DNA of 64,000 bases from positions 2,852,001 through 2,916,000 of the forward strand of contig OZ244902.1 of the NCBI GenBank assembly GCA_965221635.1, read 5' to 3'. Positions 1-8,080 of this stretch are shown one piece after another. The DNA is from JAAXHB01 sp965221635 (GTDB taxonomy: Bacteria > Actinomycetota > Acidimicrobiia > Acidimicrobiales > Aldehydirespiratoraceae). The notes under the pieces are model-generated. The model was not told where the DNA came from and did no database searches. It saw only the letters and a program-made list of their open reading frames with translations. The translations under genes and the position numbers were made by a program. The number at the start of each line of letters is the position of its first letter. The stretch's first letter is position 1.

Positions 1-963
1 CGGCCACACCAACAGCACAAACGCCGATGCCAGTGCCGCGCCCACAACCGCGAAGATCATGCGGAACCAGTCGTCGTCTGTGAGCTTGCCCAAGCCCGCT
101 GGTGTGCGGAGGCGGTTGAGGCGGCGCCTGATCCACCAACCCGCCGCCGTGAACGCCGCGACCACCACCACCAGTTGTGCCACCTGTTGAGGCACTTCGG
201 CCACGGCATCGGACACCGCGTGAAACACGGCGCCGATCCAGCCGAATATTGGATGGGCCAACCAGCCCACCGCGGCGAAGGCCACGATCACCGCGGCGAG
301 GCTCACGTTGGGAAAGGTCTCGCGTCCGGTGTTGTCGCGGACGCGCAGCCGCCTTGCGCGCACCCAAAACCCCACCGCGGCCCCTATCAGCAGGAACACC
401 GCCCACTGGTAGAAGCCGTCATCGATGAACAGGCGGGGCACCGACAGTCCCTTGTTGGAAAGGTGAACCCAACCGTGAATCGGTCCCTGTTCGAGTTCCA
501 CCCTTGGAAGCGACGAGATCACCGCTGCGAGCAGGTAGATCGTGACCAGGAGCGGAATGTTGCGCAGCAGTTCGATGTACACGCCCGAGATTCGGCGCAC
601 GATCCAGTTGCTCGACAAGCGTCCCACCCCCGCCAGAACGCCGAGGATGGTGGCCGCGAAGATTCCGCCGATGGCGAGCCGGATGGTGTTGACCATGCCC
701 ACCCACAAGGCGCGCCCGCCGGTGTTGGGATCGGTGTCTATGCCCTCGAAGAGGTTCACACCGGGATCGACGCCCAGAAAGTCGTACCCGGTGGGGATGC
801 TGTTGGCCCGAAGGTTGTCGCCTGCCCTGGTGGCCAGGAACCACAGCGCGAACAGCACCAACAGCAGCGTGGACACCTGAGCCACCCATTTCACAACCGT
901 GGCATCGCGGTAGAGCGGAGGCCGCTGTGTGCGCACGTCGCTGTTGCGGTCGGCCGCGTTCAT
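1..963 (-). CDS. aapQ: General L-amino acid ABC transporter permease AapQ, C-terminus cut by window edge
   Basis: Inner-membrane permease of the AapJQMP/Bzt polar amino-acid importer. The frame opens at ATG 963 and stays open for 321 codons to position 1, so the end of the protein is outside the window. An early hydrophobic segment (about residues 27-44) is followed by the loop unique to AapQ/BztB, then the permease core with 'GMVNTIRLAIGGI' and an EAA-like loop 'ELLRNIPLLVTIYL' near residue 135. Further membrane segments follow. The upstream gene is its binding protein aapJ, with a strong hairpin between them. No good Shine-Dalgarno precedes ATG 963; instead another ORF ends in an ATGA overlap with it (see 960-1148). 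Family call is confident; the amino-acid preference is unknown. Confidence 0.88.
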   Translation of the reverse strand, partial: MNAADRNSDVRTQRPPLYRDATVVKWVAQVSTLLLVLFALWFLATRAGDNLRANSIPTGYDFLGVDPGVNLFEGIDTDPNTGGRALWVGMVNTIRLAIGGIFAATILGVLAGVGRLSSNWIVRRISGVYIELLRNIPLLVTIYLLAAVISSLPRVELEQGPIHGWVHLSNKGLSVPRLFIDDGFYQWAVFLLIGAAVGFWVRARRLRVRDNTGRETFPNVSLAAVIVAFAAVGWLAHPIFGWIGAVFHAVSDAVAEVPQQVAQLVVVVAAFTAAGWWIRRRLNRLRTPAGLGKLTDDDWFRMIFAVVGAALASAFVLLVWP

Positions 964-1148
964 GCCCCGACGCTCCCAAAGTCGGCGCCCAATTCGCGGC
1001 GCAACGCCCCGTCCCCAGACAACCGTCGCAGGGCCACGGCCACCGGGCGCCTCAGAGATACGGGTCTGTCAAGTGTCACGATGCCAGGCGAACGCCAAAG
1101 GAGGCCGGGGTTTCCCCCGGCCTCCTTCAGGAACGAGGACCTCCGCAC
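960..1148 (-). other. Possible 62-codon leader ORF coupled to aapQ
   Basis: An open frame from GTG 1148 ends at TGA 962-960, overlapping aapQ ATG 963-961 as ATGA. A shorter version could begin at GTG 1079. It runs straight through the hairpin at 1098-1127, so ribosomes translating it would melt that hairpin. No protein family is recognised. It may be chance, since open frames are common in GC-rich DNA, but the same start/stop arrangement recurs elsewhere in this window. Confidence 0.3.
1098..1127 (-). terminator. Strong hairpin between aapJ and aapQ
   Basis: Perfect 13-bp inverted repeat (1098-1110 with 1115-1127, sequence AAGGAGGCCGGGG) around a 4-nt TTTC loop, 60 nt after the aapJ stop. 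There is no long U-tract. It could be a partial terminator or mRNA-stabilising stem giving more binding protein than permease, a common arrangement in ABC importers. Confidence 0.6.
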
Positions 1149-1187
1149 CGCCCTAATGCGACGCGGAAGCCGAATGAAAGGTGTCGA

Positions 1188-2357
1188 TCAGCGCGCCGGC
1201 GGAGCGTAGATCAGGCCTCCGTCGAGCCAGCCTGCGTTGGCGGAGCCTTCCCGGACGAGGCCCACCGGGCCAAGGTTGCGGGTGAACACCTCGTCGTAGT
1301 TACCGACCTGGCCGATGACCTGCCAGAAGGCATCCGGGGAAAGGCCCATGCCGGTCTGGAGTTCGCCCTCACCACCGAGCAGACGGCCGACCTCGGCGTC
1401 GGGCGGATCGGCGGCCATGGCGGCGACGTTGTCGGAGTTCACGCCCTTCTCGTCGGCGATGATCATCGCGTACACGGTCCAGTTGACAGCGTCGGCGAAC
1501 ATCGAATCGTTCTGGCCGTACACCGGGCCGAGGGGCTCCTTGGAGATCGGCGTCGCCGGGAAGATCACCCACTCCTCGTCGTCGGGCTGGTTGTTCACCT
1601 TGCGGCCAACCAGGCCCGAGCCGTCGGTGGTGATCACGTCACAGGCGCCGTTCACGAAGTTGTCGGTGACAATGTCGAAGTCCTCGAAAGTGCTCAATTC
1701 GATGTTCACGCCTGCTGCGTCTGCGGCGTCGGCGATGTTCTTCTCGGTGGTTGTGCCCGCGTTGGTGCAAACCACGGCGCCCTCGAGGTCTCCCACATCC
1801 GATGCGGCCGAGAAGCCGTCGCTGACCCGTGCCATCAGCTGCTGGCCGTCGTAGTAGGTGGTGGGGCCGAAGTCCATGCCGATTTCGGTGTCGCGGCTCT
1901 GGGTCCAGGTGGAGTTGCGCATCAGCAGGTCAACAGCTCCTGTTTGCACCGCCGAGAAGCGCTCGGCCGCGGTGAGTGGTGTGAACTCCACCGCGCCCGC
2001 GTCGCCGAGGATCGCCGCGGCGACCGCACGACAGAAGTCGGCGTCAATGCCGGTGACGTTGCCGTCGGGCTGTGTCTCGGAGAAGGCCACCGCCGAGCCG
2101 CTCACACCACAGTGCAAGGTGCCTCGGGCTTTGATCTCATCGAGCAGGCTTCCGTCGCCTTGGGTGTCAACAATCACCTCTTCGGGCTCTGTGACACTCG
2201 GTTCGGGGTCTTCCTCAACGTCTTCGGGCGTTTCGGCGCCACCACCGTCGACTGGATCGGAAGCTCCCGTTTCCTCGTCGTCGCTTCCGCAAGCGGCTGC
2301 CACCAGCGTCACTGCGAACAGCATCGCTACCAACCGCAGTAGCAGGGATCTCTTCAT
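1188..2357 (-). CDS. aapJ: General L-amino acid ABC transporter substrate-binding lipoprotein AapJ
   Basis: Receptor of the Aap/Bzt amino-acid importer, 389 aa. The N-terminus is a lipoprotein signal with lipobox ending in Cys23 (TLVAAAC), then an acidic linker, then a solute-binding protein fold with the family-typical start 'GTLHCGVSGSAVAFSE' and 'LLMRNSTWTQSRDTEIG'. The start at 2357 is chosen because GGAGGT lies 7 nt upstream. An ATG at 2372 overlaps that ribosome site and would add five residues. It is followed by a hairpin and aapQ. The lipoprotein anchor is expected in a Gram-positive-type envelope; proteobacterial homologues are periplasmic. Confidence 0.9.
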   Translation of the reverse strand: MKRSLLLRLVAMLFAVTLVAAACGSDDEETGASDPVDGGGAETPEDVEEDPEPSVTEPEEVIVDTQGDGSLLDEIKARGTLHCGVSGSAVAFSETQPDGNVTGIDADFCRAVAAAILGDAGAVEFTPLTAAERFSAVQTGAVDLLMRNSTWTQSRDTEIGMDFGPTTYYDGQQLMARVSDGFSAASDVGDLEGAVVCTNAGTTTEKNIADAADAAGVNIELSTFEDFDIVTDNFVNGACDVITTDGSGLVGRKVNNQPDDEEWVIFPATPISKEPLGPVYGQNDSMFADAVNWTVYAMIIADEKGVNSDNVAAMAADPPDAEVGRLLGGEGELQTGMGLSPDAFWQVIGQVGNYDEVFTRNLGPVGLVREGSANAGWLDGGLIYAPPAR

Positions 2358-2540
2358 GTTCTCGACCTCCAAGGTTCGAGTCCGGGTAATTCAACCCCGC
2401 AGTATACGGGCCAGGGTGCGACACAGGCCCCAAGCCTCGCCAGCGGGCGTACCGGCCGGATGCGTCGCCGCCTCGCTGGGCAGGACCCGCCGCGGCCGGC
2501 CCTCAAAGTTGCGGGACGGGTGCCGGCGCAGCCCCCGGTG

Positions 2541-4358
2541 CTACAGGTACTGGCCCGTCTGGACGTGCTCTATCGAGCGGCCTCCCGAGGCCGACGCGTC
2601 GGAGTCCGACACGAGGGTGCGCACAAAAACGATCCTCTCGCCCTTCTTGCCGGAGATGCGGGCCCAGTCGTCGGGATTGGTGGTGTTGGGCAGATCCTCG
2701 TGCTCCTTGAACTCCTGGCGCACCGACGCCAGCAGGTCCTCGGTGCGAATGCCTCGTCCGCCACCGGCGATCTCGCGTTTGATGGCCAGCTTCTTGGCCC
2801 GCCTCACCACGTTCTCGATCATCGCGCCCGACGCGAAGTCCCGGAAGTACATCACCTGCTTGTCGCCGTTGGCGTAGGTGACCTCAAGGAACTGGTTGCC
2901 CTCCTCGGCGCGGTACATGTCCTCCACGGTGTTCTCGATCATCAGCCGCACAGCCTTGTCGTGATCTCCGCCGCCGGTGGTCTCAACCGTCTCGGCGTGA
3001 ATCGGAAGCGACGACGTGAGGTAGCGCGAAAAAATGGCGGCGGCGGCCTCGGCGTCGGGGCGTTCGATCTTGATCTTCACGTCGAGGCGTCCCGGGCGCA
3101 GGATCGCCGGGTCGATCAAGTCCTCGCGGTTGGATGCGCCGATCACGATCACGTTGCGCAGCGCCTCCACGCCGTCGATCTCGGCGAGAAGCTGGGGAAC
3201 GATGGTGGACTCGATGTCCGAACTGATGCCCGAGCCGCGGATGCGGAACAGCGACTCCATCTCGTCGAAGAACACGATCACCGGCCAGCCCTGCTCGCTC
3301 TTCTCGCGGGCCCGCTGAAACACCAGACGGATCTGGCGTTCGGTTTCGCCCACGTACTTGTTGAGCAATTCGGGGCCCTTGATGTTCAAAAAGCAGCTGC
3401 GCGCCTGCGAGTCGCCCGACACTTCGGCCACCCTCATGGTGAGGCTGTTCGCCACGGCTTTGGCGATCAGGGTTTTGCCACACCCCGGAGGCCCGTAGAG
3501 CAGCACTCCCTTGGGCGCCGGCAGGTCGTAGTCGGCGAAAAGCTGATGATGCACGAACGGCAGCTCCACCGCGTCGGTGATCTGCTCTATCTGGGCGTCC
3601 AGTCCGCCCACGTCGGAGTAGGTGACATCGGGAACCTCCTCGAGCACCAGCTCCTCCACCTCGGGACGCGGCAAACGCTCGATCACCAACGCGGAGGACG
3701 AGTCCACCAGCACGGCGTCCCCGCTGCGGATCGGCCCGACGGCGCCCACACGGCCCAGATCCACCACCCGTTCCTCATCGGCCCGACCGGAGATCACCGC
3801 TCGGCGGCCGTCGGCGAGCACCTCCTTCACGGTGACCACCTCGCCGGTGCGGTCTGGTCGGCGGGCCAGGATCACGCTGAAGGACTCGTTGAGGGCGACC
3901 TCGGTTCCCACGGTGAGGCTGTCGGCCACCTCGGGCCGAACGGCCACGCGCATTTTGCGGCCCCCGACGCGCACATCGGCGGTGGAATCGTCGTTGAGGC
4001 CCAGCACGGTGCCGTAACCGCTGGGGGGCTGGGTAAGCTTCTCCACCTCTTCGCGCAGCGCCATGATGCTCTCTCGGGCTTCGCGCAGTTTCGTGTCGAG
4101 GCGGGCGTTGTGCGATGTTGCCTGCGCGAGGCGGCTCTTGGCCTCCACCAGGCGCTTCTCGAGGGCGCGTTGGCGTTTCGGGGCTTCGCTCAGGCGCCTT
4201 CGCAGGGTCTCCAGCTCGTCGTGTTGGCGGCTGATGTGGGTGCGAAGCTCGGCCAGGTCCTCGGGGTCGTCGCCAACGCCTTGTCCTGCGCCGGACGCCG
4301 ACATCGCTTGGCGTTGTTCGTCGTCGCCGGTGGGGGCCGCTTTTTCGTGGAAGCTCAC
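2541..4358 (-). CDS. mpa: Proteasome-associated AAA ATPase Mpa/ARC
   Basis: Hexameric AAA unfoldase that feeds Pup-tagged proteins into the actinobacterial 20S proteasome. It has 605 aa. A coiled coil (about residues 35-110) is followed by OB-fold interdomains, then the AAA domain with Walker A GPPGCGKT near residue 288 and Walker B VIVFFDEMES near 358. The C-terminus is GQYL, the penultimate-Tyr tail that docks into the proteasome. The GTG start at 4358 has AGGAAGGTGAG just upstream. None of prcB, prcA, pup, dop or pafA is in this window, whereas many actinobacteria keep mpa close to them. Separate placement is seen in some lineages. Confidence 0.95.
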   Translation of the reverse strand: MSFHEKAAPTGDDEQRQAMSASGAGQGVGDDPEDLAELRTHISRQHDELETLRRRLSEAPKRQRALEKRLVEAKSRLAQATSHNARLDTKLREARESIMALREEVEKLTQPPSGYGTVLGLNDDSTADVRVGGRKMRVAVRPEVADSLTVGTEVALNESFSVILARRPDRTGEVVTVKEVLADGRRAVISGRADEERVVDLGRVGAVGPIRSGDAVLVDSSSALVIERLPRPEVEELVLEEVPDVTYSDVGGLDAQIEQITDAVELPFVHHQLFADYDLPAPKGVLLYGPPGCGKTLIAKAVANSLTMRVAEVSGDSQARSCFLNIKGPELLNKYVGETERQIRLVFQRAREKSEQGWPVIVFFDEMESLFRIRGSGISSDIESTIVPQLLAEIDGVEALRNVIVIGASNREDLIDPAILRPGRLDVKIKIERPDAEAAAAIFSRYLTSSLPIHAETVETTGGGDHDKAVRLMIENTVEDMYRAEEGNQFLEVTYANGDKQVMYFRDFASGAMIENVVRRAKKLAIKREIAGGGRGIRTEDLLASVRQEFKEHEDLPNTTNPDDWARISGKKGERIVFVRTLVSDSDASASGGRSIEHVQTGQYL

Positions 4359-4667
4359 AGCTCACCTTCCTGTGGGATCATGGCCGCAACCGGCAAACCA
4401 TGCCAGAAACGGTGGACGAACCCGTGGTGGTTGCGCCTCACACTACCGGTGTCGATGCGGCCACGGCCCGCCCACACCACTTGCCGTGGTGGGGCGCCCG
4501 GCTCGCCTCGCAGCAGCGAAGTTGTGCCGGAGGTCACCCCGAACCGTGCCCGAACGGTGCCCGATCCGTGACCCGGCGCGGGTATAGTTGTGGTCGGCAG
4601 TCCTGGCCGCTGAGGCTCTCGGACGCCCAAGCACTCAAACAACGGACAAGTGAGGTGCACCCAAGTC
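4359..4667. other. Divergent intergenic region, mpa / ferredoxin
   Basis: A 309-bp spacer between divergently transcribed genes. The only element I can support is a good -10 hexamer (4583-4588) for the ferredoxin gene. No convincing ORF, RNA gene or long repeat was seen. Confidence 0.5.
4583..4588 (+). promoter_or_regulatory. Candidate -10 box for the ferredoxin gene
   Basis: TATAGT matches five of six positions of the TATAAT consensus and lies 79 nt before the ferredoxin ATG. No good -35 is visible 16-18 nt upstream, so the call rests on one hexamer. Confidence 0.4.
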
Positions 4668-4901
4668 ATGAAGGTCTGGATCGACCAGGATCTTTGCACC
4701 GGCGACGGCCTGTGTGAGGAAATCGCCCCCGATGTGTTCACCCTGCTCGACGACGGTCTCGCCTACGTGAAAGAAGGCGACAAGGTGTTCTCGGATCCGG
4801 GAGGCCCCGACGGGCTCGCCCTTGTGCCCGACGGCCAGGAAGAGGCCACCATCGAATCGGCCGAGGAGTGCCCCGGGGAGTGCATCTTCATCGAGGTGTG
4901 A
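4668..4901 (+). CDS. Small single-cluster ferredoxin
   Basis: A 77-aa electron carrier. It begins MKVWIDQDLCTGDGLC, with Cys10-x5-Cys16 and then Cys68-Pro, the pattern of [3Fe-4S] ferredoxins that serve cytochrome P450s and ring oxygenases in actinobacteria. A further Cys72 (CPGEC) could allow a [4Fe-4S] cluster. The start ATG 4668 is favoured: a GTG at 4650 in the same frame lies inside the Shine-Dalgarno-like GTGAGGTG. No P450 is adjacent, so its partner is unknown. It stands 73 bp before the next gene on the same strand. Confidence 0.85.
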   Translation: MKVWIDQDLCTGDGLCEEIAPDVFTLLDDGLAYVKEGDKVFSDPGGPDGLALVPDGQEEATIESAEECPGECIFIEV

Positions 4902-4974
4902 TCACCTCGACAGGCGCGAGCCCGCCCGGAGTGCACCGGGCCGCCCTGCGCACTCGAAGTCAAGGACTGCACTC

Positions 4975-6000
4975 GTGAAGGACCCGCTGCCCACCACGGT
5001 GATGGGCAGCTACCCGCAGCCGGGTTGGCTGGTTGATCACGCCCGCCTTGTTGGTGAGGGCGTGCCCAGAGTGCGCGCCGAGGGCATCTGGAAGGTTGAG
5101 CCCGAGTTCCGCCGCGAGGCGATCGAGGCTGCCACGCTGGTGGCCATAGCCGACCAGGAAGCCGCCGGTGTGGACGTGATCACCGACGGCGAAATAGGTC
5201 GCGAGTCGTATTTCAATCACTTCGCCAACGCCCTCGGCGGGGTCGACCAGTCCAAGCTGGGCAAGGGCACCAACCGTCGCGGCGGCGAAGCGGTTGTGCC
5301 GCTGGTGAACGGGCCCATAGTGCGCAGTGAGCCCATCGAACTGGATTCGGCACGGTTCCTGCGGGCCCACACCCGTCACCAGACCAAGGTGACCGTCCCC
5401 GGGCCGTTCACCCTGAGCCAGCTCGCGCAAAACGACCACTACCCCGACCAGCGCGCCCTCGCCATGGCCTACGCAGCCGCGATCAACGAGGAACTGCACG
5501 ACCTGGCTGCCGCGGGCACAGACGTGCTGCAACTCGACGAGCCCTACCTTCAGGCCAACGCCGAGGTGGCACGAGGTTTCGCGGTTGAGGCCATCGCCGC
5601 GGCGGTTGACGGTGTGGACGCCACAACCACGTTGCACACCTGCTACGGATACGCCCTGTACATGGGAGACAAGTCCGGTGGCTACCCGTTCCTGCGGGAA
5701 TTGGCCGACGCCCCGGTGGACTTCGTGGCCATCGAGGCGGCTCAGCCTGGCCTTGCGCCACAAATCGTGGAGCAGCTCGCGCCCCGGTCGGTGGTGCTCG
5801 GAGTGATCGACCTCAGCACCCCCGACGTTGAGACGCCGGAGTCGATCGCGCAGCGCATCCGGGCCGCTCTTGAACACACCGAGCCGCAGCGGCTGGGAGT
5901 GTCGCCGGACTGCGGGATGAAGTTCCTGCCCCGTGAGGCGGCCCGGGCGAAGCTTGCCTCGATGGTGCAGGCCGCAAGGATGGTTCGCTCCGAACTGTGA
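4975..6000 (+). CDS. MetE catalytic-domain-like methyltransferase
   Basis: A 341-aa protein corresponding to only the C-terminal barrel of cobalamin-independent methionine synthase. The zinc ligands of that fold are present: His221 and Cys223 (LHTCYG), Glu254 (VAIEAA) and Cys313 (PDCGMKF). The N-terminal half of true MetE (family length about 750 aa), which helps hold folate, is missing. Such 'core' proteins transfer methyl groups from other donors or act on other thiols, so the substrate cannot be assigned. Start GTG 4975 has a weak AAGGA upstream. It converges on the VWA gene, with a small hairpin between them. Confidence 0.82.
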   Translation: MKDPLPTTVMGSYPQPGWLVDHARLVGEGVPRVRAEGIWKVEPEFRREAIEAATLVAIADQEAAGVDVITDGEIGRESYFNHFANALGGVDQSKLGKGTNRRGGEAVVPLVNGPIVRSEPIELDSARFLRAHTRHQTKVTVPGPFTLSQLAQNDHYPDQRALAMAYAAAINEELHDLAAAGTDVLQLDEPYLQANAEVARGFAVEAIAAAVDGVDATTTLHTCYGYALYMGDKSGGYPFLRELADAPVDFVAIEAAQPGLAPQIVEQLAPRSVVLGVIDLSTPDVETPESIAQRIRAALEHTEPQRLGVSPDCGMKFLPREAARAKLASMVQAARMVRSEL

Positions 6001-6036
6001 ACCCTTGGCCGCCGCGGCGCGGCTCGCCGGGGTGAC

Positions 6037-6052
6037 GCCCCCGCCCGGGGGC
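6037..6052. terminator. Short GC hairpin between convergent genes
   Basis: GCCCCC-gccc-GGGGGC (6037-6042 with 6047-6052) lies between the MetE-like gene and the VWA gene. It could act as a terminator in either direction. No U-tract is present. Confidence 0.4.
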
Positions 6053-6061
6053 ATCGGTTGG

Positions 6062-7405
6062 CTACAGCAACTGCTCCACGCAGTTGACGAGTTGGGAGAC
6101 CGTGCGAACCTCGTACGCGCCCTTGCAGTGCGGTGAGTACTGCGCCATCTGCGAGTCGTAGGTGTCCCACTCGGCGCGGGGCTCCGGGTTGAGCCAGTAC
6201 ACACCGCGACAGCGCCGCGACATGGCTTCCAGCACCGTCGAGCACGCCGGTCGGTAGTTGGTGCGTGCATCGCCGGTGATCAGCACCGTGGACTTGGGCC
6301 CAAGGTCGTGTGCGCCGACGCCGTCCCAGAACCGGGTGAGCACCGCGCCGTAGTCGGAGTGGCCGTCGTCGGCGATCACGTTGGTGTTGCGCATGATCTG
6401 CCAAGGCTCCAGCCCGTGACCGGTGGCCGCGAGCAGGGAGGTGACCTCGTCGATTGCGTCCACGAACACGAACGATCGGCATCTGGCGATCTCCGCGGAC
6501 AGCGCCGACATGAGCGTGAGCGTGAACACCGAGAAGTTGGCAACCGAACCCGAAATGTCACACAGCACGAACAGTTCAGGACGTTGCGCCCGGGGACGGT
6601 CGTACACCACCTCGAATGGCACTCCCCCGGTGCCCAGGGATTTGCGCATCGTGCGGCGGAAGCTCACGCTGCGACCACGCCGCGCCTGGCGGCGTCGCGC
6701 CAGCCGGGTGGCGAGCTTGCGGGCCAGTGGTCGCACGGCGTCACGCATGTCGGCGAGTTGTGCGCGGGTGGCGTTCAGAAAATCCAGATCCGCGGCGGCG
6801 TCGGTCGCCGGGTCGTCGGGCGCTCCGAGCCGGTAGCGCACCTCGGCGGCCATCAGGCGTTTGAGTTCCTCGATTCGTTCGCGCAGGTCTGCGGTGGACA
6901 GCTCCGGGTTGGCCTGTCGGGCGTCGCTCATCAGCCGGGCCAGGTCGGCGGCCCTTAAGGCTCGTTGCAGATGATGGCGCTCGCCGCGTGTGGGGCCGTC
7001 GAGGCCCCCGTGTGCGTCCACGAGCTGCGCGGCCATGCCGGCGGTGTCGCCACCGAAGGCCACCAGATCAGCGAGGTCCGGCGTCGGCTCGGACCCCTCC
7101 GAGGGTTGCGCAACCACCGCGCTCAGCGGAAACAACCGATCGAACACGGCGTCGAAGCTCCCCAGGTGACGGTCGGATTTCACCATGGCGGCCCGCAACG
7201 CCACCCGCAGCTCGGCCCGAGAACCGAGGTTCACCACTGTGGCTGCTTGTGACGCGTCGATGATCTCGGACACGGTGACGTCCACCCCTCGGGCTCGCAA
7301 GCCGTGACCGAGCATCACTATCCGATCGGCGATCGCCTCACCGCCAGGCGGCATCTCAATGATCATGGCACCGGTTGAGCCAGGCGGCCCGTTTGACATC
7401 CACAC
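6062..7405 (-). CDS. VWA domain protein, CoxE-like family
   Basis: Cytoplasmic 447-aa protein with no signal peptide. A helical N-terminal part is followed by a basic region (about residues 240-265) and a C-terminal von Willebrand A domain carrying the MIDAS motif DISGS ('LFVLCDISGSVANFS') and the later 'STVLITGDARTNYRP'. CoxE-like proteins usually work with a MoxR-type AAA ATPase in metal-centre or complex maturation; none is adjacent here. The start is uncertain: GTG 7405, ATG 7399 or ATG 7366 are possible and none has a good ribosome site. Function unknown. Confidence 0.8.
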   Translation of the reverse strand: MWMSNGPPGSTGAMIIEMPPGGEAIADRIVMLGHGLRARGVDVTVSEIIDASQAATVVNLGSRAELRVALRAAMVKSDRHLGSFDAVFDRLFPLSAVVAQPSEGSEPTPDLADLVAFGGDTAGMAAQLVDAHGGLDGPTRGERHHLQRALRAADLARLMSDARQANPELSTADLRERIEELKRLMAAEVRYRLGAPDDPATDAAADLDFLNATRAQLADMRDAVRPLARKLATRLARRRQARRGRSVSFRRTMRKSLGTGGVPFEVVYDRPRAQRPELFVLCDISGSVANFSVFTLTLMSALSAEIARCRSFVFVDAIDEVTSLLAATGHGLEPWQIMRNTNVIADDGHSDYGAVLTRFWDGVGAHDLGPKSTVLITGDARTNYRPACSTVLEAMSRRCRGVYWLNPEPRAEWDTYDSQMAQYSPHCKGAYEVRTVSQLVNCVEQLL

Positions 7406-7489
7406 ACTGTTGCGCGGCTACCGTTTCACCCGGCGGCCAGGACATCATCACCGGCCTACCATTCCACGAGATCTTCCAGGGAGAATGCC

Positions 7490-7987
7490 GTGACGCAGTA
7501 CAGCACCGTTTTCGGATCACTAGACGACTACACCAAAGGCGGAGTACAAATTGTGGACGACGATCCCAAGTACTACGCCTTCTCGAACATGTTCGAGGTG
7601 GCATCCCAGGCTGCGCCCTACGAGAAGGTGGCGGTGGGCAAGAACCTCGAGTACGTGCTTGAGGCCATCCGAGCCGAGGGCACAAGCGAATGGCGGGCAA
7701 CCCCCCACGACGAGTTCGCGCTGGTCATGGACGGAACCGTTCGCATCGAGCTGATCGACCCCGACTCCGAGCTCGTCGCCCCCGACTCGAACGGCTCTGT
7801 CGGCCTGGGGGGCAAACCCGAAGGAAAGCCCATGGGAACTGTCACCGCCACACGTGGTCACATGACCATGCTTCCCGCGGGCAAGGCCTACCGAATGCAC
7901 TGCGACGAAGTGGGGGTCGTCCTGCTGCAAACCATCGAAGGCCCCGACACGGTGTACCGCTGGGCCGACATCTGCCAGACCTTCTAG
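7490..7987 (+). CDS. Hydroquinone 1,2-dioxygenase small (alpha) subunit, HapC/PnpC-like
   Basis: A 165-aa cupin-like protein, about 18 kDa, the size of the small subunit of two-component Fe(II) hydroquinone dioxygenases. It is rich in beta strands and has 'PHDEFALVMDGTVRIELID', a cupin-style core, but keeps no full metal triad, as expected for the non-catalytic subunit. AGGGAG lies six nt before GTG 7490. The larger partner gene follows 93 bp downstream. The pair is the key evidence: alone this protein would be only a cupin. It is divergent from the VWA gene. Confidence 0.75.
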   Translation: MTQYSTVFGSLDDYTKGGVQIVDDDPKYYAFSNMFEVASQAAPYEKVAVGKNLEYVLEAIRAEGTSEWRATPHDEFALVMDGTVRIELIDPDSELVAPDSNGSVGLGGKPEGKPMGTVTATRGHMTMLPAGKAYRMHCDEVGVVLLQTIEGPDTVYRWADICQTF

Positions 7988-8080
7988 GCGCGCCACGTCG
8001 CCTGTCGCCGCTGCTCGAACATCGACCACATCTTGGTGCCGGCAACACCCCGGCGCCGCTCAACCCACAAGGAGACAACC

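Noticed and set aside
2358..2372. aapJ start at ATG 2372
   Set aside because: That ATG overlaps the GGAGGT ribosome site of ATG 2357, and the longer N-terminus spoils the signal peptide.
2460..4571. A 703-codon plus-strand frame
   Set aside because: Antisense to mpa, whose AAA motifs and C-terminal tail are unmistakable.
4650..4667. Ferredoxin start at GTG 4650
   Set aside because: The GTG is part of the Shine-Dalgarno-like GTGAGGTG, and the ferredoxin fold begins at ATG 4668.
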